A stretch of 64,000 nt of DNA from Leucaena leucocephala (lineage: Eukaryota > Streptophyta > Magnoliopsida > Fabales > Fabaceae). The notes below the pieces were generated by a model. That model was given only the letters and a program-made list of their open reading frames with translations. It ran no database searches and had not been told where the DNA came from. The DNA is taken from the NCBI GenBank assembly GCA_037074615.1, contig CM073535.1, positions 7,541,001 to 7,605,000 on the forward strand, read 5' to 3'. This document shows, piece after piece, positions 37,346-48,606 of this stretch; position 1 is the stretch's first letter, and each line of letters starts with the position of its first letter. A program made the position numbers and the translations under genes.

Positions 37346-37897
37346 ATCCTATGTGTGAGGAGAATTGAAAAAAAAAATTCAGCTCAAGAGAATATAATTA
37401 AAATATTAAAAGAATATAATAGATAATTTTATTAAAATTAAGTAAAAAAAATTTCTCTCCTGAAAAAAAATCTCACTTTTAGAAAGGAGATGGAAGATGG
37501 AAGGTGAACATAAAATTTTTTATCTCTCATCTCCTCTATTTTTTTAAATTAAACACATTTATATCTCTCTACCCTAATTCCATCCCTAGTTCCTCCACAG
37601 TGAAAATCATCAAGGACAGCAAACACAGAGCTTACTGAACTCCTTATGTCCTTTTCTTGTAAAATGATATTTGAACAGAAAAGTAACAAGAATAAGACTA
37701 GAGATAATTCGCAAAGAAGACGCAGTTGCAAAAAGGAAAATGAACTTATATTTTATTCCAATATCACACCCATTAAAACGCAAGTTAATTCCCAGTATTA
37801 CACTGTCACTTTACAAGCATGAACATGACCAACACTCGTTAACATAAACCCAGAAACAAAGAAAGCAGATGATTGTCCTTCATTTTTTTTGTTCTTC

Positions 37898-38367
37898 TCA
37901 ACCAGAGATATCGATGGCCTTAACCTCAGATTTCTTAACCTCTTGCTTGGGAACAGTCACAGTGAAAACCCCATTTTCCATGGATGCTTTCACCTGATCC
38001 ATCTTCGCATTCTCCGGCAACTTGAATCTCCTCGTGAATTTGCCGCTGCTACTCTCTAAGCGGTGCCTTTTCTCGTTCTTGTCTTCTTTCTCCACGTTCC
38101 TCTCTCGGCTTATCTGGAGCACCCTGTGGTCTTCAATGAGACCTTCACCTCATCCTTCTTCACCCCTGGAAGATCGGCCTTGAACACATGGGCTTCTGGA
38201 GTCTCCTTCCAGTCAATTCGAGTTCCGACAAATGCAGAATTTTCACGAGAAAATGTTGAGAGAGAAGAAGGAGAGGGAAAATCCTTGAAGGGATCCCAGA
38301 CGTCGAGCGAGAACGGATAAAAAACGTTGCTCCTTCGGCCACTAAAGAAACTTGGGATCAGCGACAT
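37898..38367 (-). pseudogene. class I small heat-shock protein gene with frameshift
   Basis: Class I sHSPs are cytosolic chaperone oligomers with an alpha-crystallin domain. The start chosen is 38367 because MSLIPSFFSGRRSNVFYPFS and VWDPFKDFP are the family's N-terminus. An upstream in-frame ATG at 38454 is an accident. The frame runs through RIDWKETPEAHVFKADLPGV and KKDEVKV, then breaks at about 38140: one base is missing between the codons for V and the following I-E-D. The original frame stops at 38110 after eight wrong residues. The other frame continues with HRVLQISRERNVEKEDKNEK, SSGKFTRRFKLPENAKMDQV and ends KAIDISG. Joined, the chain would be about 156 residues, normal length. The usual Trp of the K-W-H-R motif is Arg. 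A one-base deletion, a Trp loss and a SINE in the promoter suggest a pseudogene, though a sequencing error is possible for the indel. Confidence 0.85.
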
Positions 38368-38427
38368 TTTTAAATCTTGGGCCTTGAACGAGAATACGAA
38401 TAGAAGGAAACAAGAGAAAAGCGCTGT

Positions 38428-38695
38428 ACTTGAACTAGTAAAGGGATAAGACATATGATTATTTAGAATATGTTTGATTTTTAGGGAGTACTATTTTATT
38501 ATAGTTCTAGTCAAGATTTTTGAGGAGATATTGTAACTCCTAAATACCTAAATTTATGTATAAAGGTAATAGACTGCTAGCTCTGCTTAAATTGGTATTG
38601 TTTAGGAGAATGGTAAACTTTATCCTGTCTTTAGAAAATAGGTGAGTCCAACTCATTTCTAAAAAAATTTATACTAAAAAAAATGGTATGATATT
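38428..38695 (+). mobile_element. tRNA-derived SINE-like element, copy 3
   Basis: From about 38428 the sequence follows the family: GTAAAGGGATAAGACATATG, then TTTAGGGAGTACTATTTTAT, TAATAGACTGCTAGCTC, a tail with ATCCTGTCTTTAGAAAATAG and AAAAAAATTTATAC. The A box is degenerate (TGAACTAG), so it may be transcriptionally dead. It lies about 70 bp upstream of the sHSP start codon. Confidence 0.6.
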
Positions 38696-39115
38696 TGTAC
38701 AAAAAAATAAAAAGAATAAAATAAAATGGTACTGTGCTAAATAAAATATCTTTTTAAATTAATTTAGATAATTTAAATTTTATAATTTATAAAAAGTATA
38801 TTTTGACATTGTATCACTCAAATTTGATTGGAAGAGTTTAGAGTTATAAATGTCTTGAGGAAAAATCTATACTCGTTATTGAGCGGATGATTAATAAAAT
38901 CTTTTAATGTATATTTTTGGAGTTATTAGGCTTGAAGATATTGCAATTCTAAAGTTATTAAATAAGATGTTGCCATTCTTTATTCTCAGTTAATTCAGAA
39001 AATTAAGGGGATTATTTGTTCAATTACAAATGCCTAAGGTCCACTCTTTGCTATAGATTGTTAGATCTTTCTTCTTTTCCTCTAGTACTACATCATTGAA
39101 GATCCTGACTTCTAT
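38696..39115. other. AT-rich spacer
   Basis: I see no gene in this stretch. It might hold the displaced original promoter of the sHSP gene, but I could not see an array of heat-shock elements. Confidence 0.35.
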
Positions 39116-39120
39116 GAAAC

Positions 39121-41117
39121 TGTTGGAAATCGTGCCCTAGGGGCCAATCATTGTCTTATGAACATTATTGATTTATGAATTTATTAATTGAGTTATCATA
39201 TTATTTGCATGTTTACTATGATGACCATCCTTGGATAATTCATGATATTATCCTAAATGTCCCTGGTCGATCATCTATGTGGGAGCACAGATGAAATAAG
39301 ACCAGTATGACTTTGAAGATGTATAGAGATATAAATCAAAGTCATAAGCACATGTAAGAGTACAGGGTGTTGGACCGACCCGCTATGAGAGAACTGCATG
39401 GGTAACGTCATAAGCTTCTCTCATATACAAACCATGTCAATATGCCCTTTGACCTGAGATCATCATGGATTCCTACATGACAAAACGCTCAGCTTTGACC
39501 TAGTCAAAAGTCACTTTTGACCGAGTGATCATAAAGACTATGTTCGGGCTTAGTGGTTTTTCATGCGGAGGAATGTGAATGGTCAAGATGGAATTTGTCC
39601 CTCACATTCGTGGAGAGATATTACTGGGCCCCTCGATGAGTGAGTCTGAGAAATGTATGGCCATACTGTAATGGAAAGGTAGTTCCATCTCTATAGTCAG
39701 ACTACTCAGGGATCGAGAAAGTAACGGTCGGGAATAGGAGGATGACATTATCCATGCCTCATCCATGACCAAAATATCGCGTGACAGAAGGGACATGATA
39801 TGGTTGTATAAAAGGTTACATCGTTTATCGATCCTCATATGATTTGGGTAGTTGTTATGTCTTGCTAGAGACCGCTTGCGACTTGTGGGCTAGTATAGCA
39901 AATGGCCCACTGCCAACTTCATATGGGCCTACAGGGTCGCACACAAAATAGCCCAACACGAGCTATGATGTCCAGATTCATTGAATCTAAGACATGTCCA
40001 GATTCAATGAAAGATCCAGGTGAATGTATATATATTTATTTATATTTATATTCGTATATATATAAATTCGTATATATATATATTATATATATGAGATATA
40101 TGAGATTTAATTTATAAGGATAAATTAAATCCCTATCACGTTTGAATTCGAAATTCAAATTGATAGGATATCTCATATAAGAGATATTTATAAGATTTAA
40201 TTTATAAGGATAAATTAAATCTCTATCACGTTTGAAATTCGAAATTCAAATTGATAGGATATCTCATATAAGAGATATTTATAAGATTTAATTTATAAGG
40301 ATAAATTAAATCTCTATCACGTTTGAAATTCGAAATTCAAATTGATAGGATATCTCATATAAGAGATATTTATAAGATTTAATTTATAAGGATAAATTAA
40401 ATCTCTATCACGTTTGAAATTCGAAATTTAAATTGATAGGATATCTCAAATTTGATTTATGGGAATAAATCAAATATAACTCAGTCTCATCTTTATTTAA
40501 AGTTAAATAAATAAGTAATTAAATCTGTGGGACGGATTTAATATTATTTTATTTAATTAGTTTCTTATAAAATTATACAATATATGATATTGTATCAATT
40601 CGGAATTAATATAAGATTAACTCCAAAATCCAATTAGGTCAAGTGTAAAAACGCATAGCATCCTCTATATCTGATTGGAGGAGCTACGTTTGAAAATAAC
40701 ACAGAACACAAAAGGCCGAACGGAATCTGCAAAAGGTTTGCAGACAAGAAACTGCCGAAATAGAGACGGAGACTTGTGAAAGCCTTGGAGGGACAGGAGA
40801 CGCTAGCACGTCGTTCGTGGTTGGAACGCTGTTCGTGTGGATACCAGTAGAGGAAGCCGACCTGAGGCGTCGACTTCTTGTGATCGGAAAGAGACCACCG
40901 TCCGCGGAGAGAATCTGTGAAGGTCGCTGAGGAACACTCCGTCGATTTCTTGCGATCAGAAAGAGATCACCACCCACGTAGAGAAGCTGTGAAATTCGCT
41001 GAGCAACACTAAGGGTAATGATTCTTTCCACTTGACTTAAACACATACGGCAGATCCTGGCAAGGAATGGAAAATTTTTAAAGTTTATTTCCGCTGCGTG
41101 TCTTCCAATTCCTTACA
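39121..41117. mobile_element. solo LTR (probably Ty1/copia type), about 2.0 kb
   Basis: The unit begins TGTTGGAAATCGTGCCCTAG and ends CTTCCAATTCCTTACA, so it has TG...CA ends and short inverted repeats (TTGGAA / TTCCAA). It is flanked by a perfect 5-bp duplication, GAAAC, at 39116-39120 and 41118-41122. The opening and the GAGGCGTCGACTTCTTGTGA, GGTTGGAACGCTGTTCGTGT and TTTCCGCTGCG segments resemble copia LTRs known from many plants. No second LTR, primer-binding site or gag-pol frame is present, so recombination probably left one LTR. A TATAAAA at about 39807 may be its promoter. Confidence 0.8.
40097..40450. repeat. 91-bp hairpin tandem array inside the solo LTR
   Basis: About 3.9 copies of a 91-bp unit occur. 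The landmark TCTCATATAAGAGATATTTA recurs at 40171, 40262 and 40353, and its start at 40444. One unit (40193-40283) is almost entirely three successive stem-loops. First is AGATTTAATTTAT / ATAAATTAAATCT with loop AAGG (40193-40222). Second is CTATCA..TTTGAA / TTCAAA.TGATAG (40223-40257). Third is ATATCTC / GAGATAT (40259-40278). Copies differ by only a few bases. Confidence 0.9.
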
Positions 41118-41122
41118 GAAAC

Positions 41123-42229
41123 AATATGCGCTTATTGCTCAGCCATTATCCTAAATGTCATTTTGGAAGATATTTATGTCTTTCTACCTTTGTTCTCTTA
41201 CATTCATGTACAAGTGTTTAATCCTTTTCCTTGTAGGATTTTTTTTTTAAATTTCTTTGCTTCTTGTCCTTCAATAGTAATGACTCTATAATGTACATTA
41301 TAATTTTTTATTAATATCATTTACTTTTTTATCAAAAAAATTATTAAATAAGATGCATCACCATAATTTTTAAAATTTTGTAGAGTATACATTTTATGAG
41401 GGAGAATGTAATCCCATTACAAGTCTACAATGATGATTAGGATTGTATTATGGAAATGAGATTTGCAATGCGATTGAACTAAACCGGTCCCTATGGCTCG
41501 TTTAGTTCATTAAATATAAATGAATGTAATATAATGATAATTATATGAGTATGTCTAAAAAAAAGGAAAATTTTGTCCTACTCTTAAATTATGGGTGAAT
41601 CCAACTATTTTTTAAAAATTTATGTATAAAAAAAGTGATGATTACATAAATTTGTTTGGTAGGCTATAAAAGAAAGATGAGTGTAGGCATAAAAATATTT
41701 GGTTAGATTATCACAAATATAAGAATATATTGGAATAGTAAATCAAAAGACAAAATCACCTTTATCAATATATATATATGGACACAATTATTAAAATTGT
41801 ACTACCTCCAGTACTAATTATAAGACTCTGTTAATTTTTTTTAGAGAGATTAATAAAAATAAATTACTTAATTACAATATATGATACATAATCTTTTTTA
41901 AATGAGTACTTTATAAGTTAAAAAATAAATTTGATGAAAAAGATAAATTTAAACACTTTAAAATGATTTATTTAACTTGTTTAATCTCTTTAAAAAATTC
42001 AATAGGCGTTATAATTAGGATCATGGGTAGTATATATATAATAAAGTAATTGACTAAATTACCCTAGTTAATATATACAATGAAAAATGGAAATTTTTAT
42101 TAATTAAAATTGTGTTTATATATATTATAATAATTAATATAATTTTTATATAAATATAAAATTGATGAACAAATAAGTGGAATCATTGTACATAAGTATC
42201 TATATACATATATATATATATATATATTA
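41123..42229. other. AT-rich spacer with a SINE tail fragment
   Basis: No gene was seen. At about 41548-41645 a 5'-truncated SINE tail is recognisable (AAATTTTGTCCTACTCTTAA, GGGTGAATCCAACTATTTT, AAAAATTTATGTATAAAAAA). An AT run lies at 42205-42230. Confidence 0.45.
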
Positions 42230-43150
42230 TGGGTATACTTGGATTGACTTTTGAAGAATAGCTTGTGGAAAAAAAATGACTTAAAAGTAATTTTGGATAA
42301 GTTCTTATAGATAAGAGTTTATAGGAAAAAAGTGATTTTGAATAAATAAGTGTTTGAAAAGTTATTCTCATAATGACTTTTGTGATTAATAAATTAACAG
42401 AAAATGTATAAAATAACAAATTTATTTAGTATTGTTCATCATCTTTATCCCATCCCACATCTGCTTCCTCCTAACCTCCCTCATGTCCTCTTCACATATC
42501 TTCGGCAACGGAGGCCACCAAAGAATAAGAGACGACAATGGCAACATAAGTCCTCTCTACAACCTATCACTACAAATCACCTCCATGAGATCTAATGACA
42601 TAGATCACTTCCACGAGATCTACTGACGACAACTTTCAGAGAATTGTGAACAACAAACTTGCAAGTCAAGCCGTGAACAGCAAGAACAGTGAACTCTCTT
42701 TCACATATCTCTATCGTTGGCGAGTAGCACAAAAGGATGACAAAAATAGCAAAGTAGGCAAACCAGAAGATGACAAGGAGAATCAACGGTGATAGCAAGC
42801 TTTGGACGGACGGTTGAGTGTTGGTGAGATGACAAGCTACAGAGAGAGTGACATAAAAGTAGGGTTAAAATGGTTTTTTGATACCTATAAACTATTTTTT
42901 TTCTATTTAGAAGTCATTCTTATAAGCTTATATGAAACTATGGATTTAAATCATGATTTAATCCATAAGTATTTATGGATATTTAAGCTTATATGAAACT
43001 ATGGATTTAAATCATGATTTAATCCATAAGCACTTATAGATATTTAAGCTTATATGAAATTATGGATTTAAATCATGATTTTCCAAACTATATTTTGAAC
43101 AAAAAACCCTTTTAAAATCATGTTTTGCACCTTATCCAAACACACACTAT
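42230..43150. mobile_element. non-autonomous DNA transposon-like element with internal 61-bp repeats
   Basis: The left end GGTATACTTGGATTGACTTT and the right end ...CACCTTATCCAAACACACAC form an imperfect inverted pair (GTATACTTGGAT / GTGTGTTTGGAT). The right inner part holds 2.6 copies of a 61-bp unit starting AAGCTTATATGAAACTATGG at 42924, 42985 and 43046. Related ends occur at 48101 and 55528. The middle (42430-42870) is GC-richer with no recognised protein. Confidence 0.5.
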
Positions 43151-44355
43151 TTACATATTAGTTTTGCTTGTATTATGCTACAATTAGGTTGTTTATTTAT
43201 CTCATTAATTTTTTTGATTAACTTGTACGCAAAAAATGCATGATTGAATTAAAGTAAAATGATATTTTTATAACAGCTAATATAATTTGTATATAAATCT
43301 AGAAATGAGTTAATAAGCCAATAAATATAATGTATATAGAACTAATAAGTTGAATCCTATATATAATAATAAATGAAAGTATTTTTTTTTGTTAAAATGG
43401 CATGTCTATTATTCAACAAGTTAAATATAATATATATATATATATTTTCAATTAAAATTGTTTATATATACTATAATAAGTATTTCTTTAATTTGCTCGA
43501 GGAGGGCGGGTGGCTAAAGAAATTCACTGACAATGAAAAATTATTGAAAAATGTTAGAAAACAATAGTAGATATATAATCAAGTAAAAGAAGAGTATAGA
43601 AAAAGTAAGAGTAAATAATATCATTTTTTTCAAGTTTCTATATTGTAATTATCATTCATGTATATATAGTCAGTGTAATCCTCCTATACATCACTTGATA
43701 TAATTAGGATTATAAGATATAATATCTTTTACATTACAGAAATGTAACCAAAAGTTAGAATCAATATGTTATATTAGGATTACATGTAATTCATTCCTAT
43801 GAAATCTAACCATATCAGCTCTTAAATACTTACCCTTACATGATTAACAAAATTTTATTATATAATAAGTAATATTTAAAATTCATGTATCTTGATTGAA
43901 TCGAAAATATAAATTGTATCCCTTCACCTCAGGAGTCAAAACCAATAACTAAATACTGATTGATAAATAGAAGAATTTTAAATCATGCATGGCCTCAATC
44001 ATATGGGACATTTCATTATTAATAGATCCCATGAAGCCGAATATGTAGTTCGGCTATTTATATTTACAAACGTAACACTCAAAAGAAGACATGTGATCCT
44101 TCAAAATAACTTTGGCAAATTTAAGATCATAAAATACAAATTTTCCCTTTTATTCTTTCAACAACACTCCTTCTGCTCCGTTATGCTGTCGCTTACCCTA
44201 TCATCCCCATGTTTGAGAAGCTGCCATTACAATGGAAAGAAACCCATTAGTTTAAAAATAGATTATTAGTGTAAAATAAAATAAAAAAATTGTATTTTCA
44301 ACACTAACAAATCTTGCTAGGAAAAATCAAGAGAAATGTTTTTTCTGTAAAAGAA
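43151..44355. other. spacer before chitinase copy A
   Basis: AT-rich. The segment 43560-43830 (ATTGTAATTATCATTCATG, TCAGTGTAATCCTCC, AGGATTACATGTAATTCATT) looks like an old LTR relic. From about 44168 (TCCTTCTGCTCCGTTATG) the sequence matches 51451 onward and marks the left edge of the segmental duplication. Confidence 0.45.
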
Positions 44356-45432
44356 TTAAAAAGAAAAGGGAGGGAGGGGGAAATTCAGACCGGTTCTGGA
44401 GAGAATCCAATTAGAGTCATGCCCAACGTTCCAAGAAAAATATCCGATTAATCCTCTTTGTTTGGCATAAGCAACTTTGGCAGAAATGCTCTGAGTATCA
44501 TCGTAACCATACCAATATGATCCTTTCTGCGCATAATTCGTCACATACGTTGAATTATAGCTGACCTTTGGCCTCAATGCTACAATATCCTTGTACCCCA
44601 CACCTCCAGCGCCAGGATTCATCGCTGGTGCGAACAATCCGCCATTGTTAGGGTTTCTCAAGGTCCATTTGTACCCATAAAACGGTAAGCCGAAAGCCAG
44701 TTTGTTCGCCGGAACGCCCGATCGGATCCATTTCGAAACCCCTTCGTCTCCACTGAACAACCCACCTGGGTTCCTTAACGGAGCTGGTGGCTGCGTCTTA
44801 TCTTGGTACCCATCTGGAATGAACAGGTCATAAACCATGACGTTGAACCAATCCATGCTTATCGCAATATCCTGAAATGGATAAAAGTTCAATGGTGAAA
44901 TCTGGTCTGATCCGGCCACCGCAGCTGCTAAAAGCAACGCGGGTTTTCCAGAGGCTCTTGATTCTGCTATTATAACAGATCGCCACTCGTTGATTAGAGA
45001 AGCAAAATTGGTTCTGTCTGTGTCTGAAGATGGGTATTCCCAATCAAGATCGAGTCCATAGAAGTTGTTTTGTCTGGCGATTCTGATGGAAGAGTCGATG
45101 AATGATTTGCGAGTATTGGGACTGTTCGCCATTTGAGAAAACCTGGAACTCAAAGCGGACCCACCACCACCACCAATGGACAAGAGGGTTTTAACAGAAG
45201 GGTTCTTCTGTTTAACTCTTTGGGTGAAGGATGAGAATTGAAATGCTTTGGAAGAATCAATGGTGACAGTGTTAGTGTTGGGATCAAGATCTGCGAATGC
45301 ACAGAAGAGATGAGTGTAATGGGAGGATTCAATGTCTGAAGCAGCGAGGCCACTGTTTGAGTACCAGTAGCCTCCTTTGATTACAGATTGGGAAGAAGAG
45401 AATCTGAATGGAAGCTTTCTGGGGTGAGCCAT
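44356..45432 (-). CDS. GH18 (class V type) chitinase-like protein, copy A, lacking signal-peptide core
   Basis: GH18 chitinases cleave chitin with the substrate's N-acetyl group assisting one catalytic Glu. Plant class V enzymes act in defence or turnover. This is a single exon of 358 residues, with the start at 45432 (MAHPRKLPF), the start shared with copy B. A longer frame begins at 45576. Motifs: GGYWYSNSG strand 1, KTLLSIGGGGG (81-91), FYGLDLDWEYP (124-134) with catalytic Glu132, VMVYD, and a late YFSWNVG. In the DxxDxDxE motif the first Asp is Tyr125, with D128, D130 and E132 kept. Compared with copy B, eight residues (LIIFILQL) are missing from the N-terminus by a clean 24-nt deletion, so the signal peptide has no hydrophobic core. 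The rest is about 85-90% like copy B by eye. Confidence 0.9.
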   Translation of the reverse strand: MAHPRKLPFRFSSSQSVIKGGYWYSNSGLAASDIESSHYTHLFCAFADLDPNTNTVTIDSSKAFQFSSFTQRVKQKNPSVKTLLSIGGGGGSALSSRFSQMANSPNTRKSFIDSSIRIARQNNFYGLDLDWEYPSSDTDRTNFASLINEWRSVIIAESRASGKPALLLAAAVAGSDQISPLNFYPFQDIAISMDWFNVMVYDLFIPDGYQDKTQPPAPLRNPGGLFSGDEGVSKWIRSGVPANKLAFGLPFYGYKWTLRNPNNGGLFAPAMNPGAGGVGYKDIVALRPKVSYNSTYVTNYAQKGSYWYGYDDTQSISAKVAYAKQRGLIGYFSWNVGHDSNWILSRTGLNFPLPPFSF

Positions 45433-48100
45433 GTTGTGAGCCAAGAGAGGAAGATGGTGGATAGATAGAGATTTTTCAAGTTGGAGTTTGAATGTTTGAT
45501 CAATATATCTATATATATAGATAGATATAACTGTGTTGCATTCAAGGTGTGAGTGATGTTGATGAATGGTAGGCAATGGGTTTGAAAATTGGAGTTTTTT
45601 TTTTTTTTACTGTTTCATGGATTCTTCTCAAGTTATCGTATTGACGATGGCATTTGATAATTGCACCTAAAATTCCACCCTCTCTCTTCTAACTATCCAA
45701 AGTCTTAATCTTGTTCATTTAATTTTATAAAATGATTTTTTAGTCCTTTAGTTTAATTTGCTTTTTTATAGAGAAAATTTTAAGTGAATTGAGTGTTATG
45801 GGTTCATATTATTAAGATATATGCTTTTAAATTTATAACACTTATAAAAATATTTATAAATTATTTTTCAATAAAATCCAGTCATAAGCAACAAAATTTG
45901 ACTCAACATGTTATAATTCTATCAATTTTTGTTGGCACCTTTAATTTAATTTTAATTTATAACATCATTAGTTTTAATTAAATAAAATTCCTTTAATTTA
46001 TTTAAACTAATATATTAGTTCTTATATAAAAGATTAAAAAATAATAAAAATAAAAATAATTTAAATTATCTAGGTGATTATCATCTTCTCTATATGTTCA
46101 TAAATTTTCCCAGGGGCTTTCGTTGAACTCATTTTGACCAAATTAATTGACAAAAAGTACTCTATCAAGACAAAGCCAATAATAGATCAAATTGTAATTC
46201 TAAAGAACGTAAGTTTTAGTTCAGGAAATTAATTGATTTAGTATTTTAGTCAAATATAGTTTCTAAAAATCACTTAAATGCCGTTTGTGAAATTTGGATC
46301 ATAGATATAAAACTTTTGAAATAGTTGCCTGAAATTTCGGGAGGAAGCGGTCGTGTTGAAATGTTAGCAAAAGGTGGATGGGACATATAAATATAATTAA
46401 ATGATGTAGCGGCTAAATTATTTTTTAGTCAAATTTTATTTTTTAATATAAAAAATTTAGATAGATGGAATGTTCAATATCTTACTAAAATTAAAATATA
46501 ATTTTATAATTTACAGAATATTTATAAAAAATTTATAAGATTATTTTTTTTAAATTTTTTTATGATAATAATAAAAATTAATCTTATAATTTTTATAAGA
46601 TATAAATATATTCTTTCCATCTATCCGACTGACATGGGCATTTTTAGTCAAATATAAAAGCGTACGTCGCTGAATTAGAAAAGTCAGAAAATGATCCAAC
46701 AAAAATAAAAGACTTTGCTTTGTCATCCCTATAAAATAAAACGATACTTTTCTGAAGATTCCTTGGTCTTATGGGATACGTAAGGAAGAAATAGAAAACA
46801 TACTTGTTGGGATATGCTTTGAAATGGACATCGGTGGCAAAATTAAGGTGATTCCAATAATCAAATATGGGTTAATTAATGCAACCTCGTTTTAATTTTA
46901 ATAACTCAAATTTTAAACTACATATTAGTCCCTTCTTAAGAAATAAAATCTTCAAAAATCTTATTAAATTATAAAAATTAATTTTTGTTGAGTAAAAATT
47001 ATGCTGTATCTCCTAATCAATACTTTAAAAACTAATTTTCCTTAAGTCATATAATTTAATTTGAATTCAAAATATCATATTTAAAAAACCTAATGATCTA
47101 TTAGCTATACTAAATTTTATTAGTTAAAAGCTAATATTTTAAATAAAAAAAACTTTAAAACTAAGAAGAGCAATCCTTAAAAAGTCGTTGAACAATCATG
47201 CGTTATCTTCGGTATCATATGGTAAAAGCTAAGGAGAGCAAGAAATAGAAAGGTTTTTACAAACAATTCTTTGTCCGCTGATAAACTATGTTTTTACTAT
47301 TATGAATTACGTAAGCTATTCTAATAAAGCTATGATTGCTATCCCTTCTCTCACTGTTGGTCCTACTTAATGCATTCCTCTCATTTTATTGTATTTTATT
47401 TGCGCTTGTATTCCTTAATTAATTAATTAATAATCTCTCCAATCTTAGATATAAAAATTATATAATAAATTTATTTTAATCTTAAATATAATATTCTAAC
47501 TAACTTTATCTCCTAAAACTATAATTTTTCTACTAACGTATCCCTATATGATTACATATATTAAACAAATTTCTATTAAGGATAATTTAAATATATATGA
47601 TTAAAGAAAATGTTTTTAAAAAAATCAACACACCATTATTATAAATAACTAATTTAATTAATTTTTTTAATTTATTTAAATTAATTAAGTAAATATTATA
47701 TTAAAAATAAGAATTAATATATTTCTCCTTTCTACTGAAAAGAAAGATTGGATACCATAGGATAAAAGGAGAAAACCATTTATAATTGATAAATAATATA
47801 CTAACTTACTATACATTTTATTTTAATAAATATAATAATACAAATTTAATAAATAAACTACACTATTCATGAGGCGTAAATAAATAGCACCAGTCTCCAT
47901 AAAATAATTTTTAAACATAAATTATTAGAAGTCACACTACCTATAAAATTTTAATTGTATTGTGCAGGTTCACGATCTAGTTTTATTTTACTTATTAATT
48001 TAATATCAATAAATAGAGTTCCAAGATTAACACTAGGCTGTCTCCTTTGTGATTGATAAGAAGCATCACAAGAGCACAAATACCACAATCAAGATCAAAG
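45433..48100. other. duplicated intergenic block A
   Basis: This is the non-coding part of the segmental duplication, matching 52908-55530. Shared landmarks include GATTCTTCTCAAGTTATCGT (about 45610 and 53090), AAAGTCGTTGAACAATCA (about 47181 and 54478) and AAGAAGCATCACA (48058 and 55487). About 200 bp at 46415-46630 is present here and not at the equivalent point of block B. Confidence 0.7.
45500..45525 (-). promoter_or_regulatory. TATA-like palindrome upstream of chitinase A
   Basis: ATATCTATATATATAGAT lies about 70-90 bp before the ATG. It is conserved exactly upstream of copy B (about 52978-52996), with shared flanks TGTTTGATCA and ATAACTGTGTTGCATTC. It probably includes the TATA box. 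Confidence 0.5.
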
Positions 48101-48515
48101 GTATATTTGGACTAGCTTCTGAAAATAAAATAAAAAAAAGTAATTTTAATAAAGATAGCTTATGCAAGAGTAGAAAATATTTGCTTCATAGGAAACCATA
48201 CTTTTAACATAGATAATCAATTATTAAATTTTATAAGATATTTGGATAATTTTCTCTCCAAAATCATGTTTTCAAGAAATATCCAAACGTGCTCATATGA
48301 CAATAACTTATAGAAAAAGGTTATCAAAATGATTTCAGAAAAAATAATGTTTCGAAAAGGAAAAATTTTGGGATGATGGTTTTCCATCCCAAAACCATGG
48401 TGGTGTTTTTGGGGGAAAGTGTTCGGTTACTTAATTGTGCAAAGTGGTTTAATTCAAACCAAGATGTTTTGTTTTTATTCCAAAAGTGCTTTTTTTTTAA
48501 TTACTACTCAAACAC
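48101..48515. mobile_element. MITE-like element in block A
   Basis: The left end GTATATTTGGACTAGCTTCT and right end ...AAAAGTGC then CTCAAACACAC make an imperfect terminal inverted repeat. AT-rich inner sequence contains GAAACCATACTTTTAACATA. The same element lies at 55528-55970 in block B, so it predates the duplication. Related ends are at 42230-43150. Confidence 0.5.
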
Positions 48516-48606
48516 ACTCTTTAGTAATTACAGCATCAAAGTATACTTAATGCCAAGAGCGGTACATAAATGTGTTTCTAGGAAGGTTTTATTGACTTGG
48601 TCATTC

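Noticed and set aside
38110..38454. Longer sHSP reading frame beginning at 38454
   Set aside because: The added residues (MSYPFTSSST...) are unlike any class I sHSP N-terminus, and the first 12 codons or so derive from the SINE-like element. The family start at 38367 is clear.
40684..41046. Minus-strand frame of 120 codons in the GC-richer end of the solo LTR
   Set aside because: It lies within the LTR, shows no known domain and looks like a chance frame in the U5-like region.
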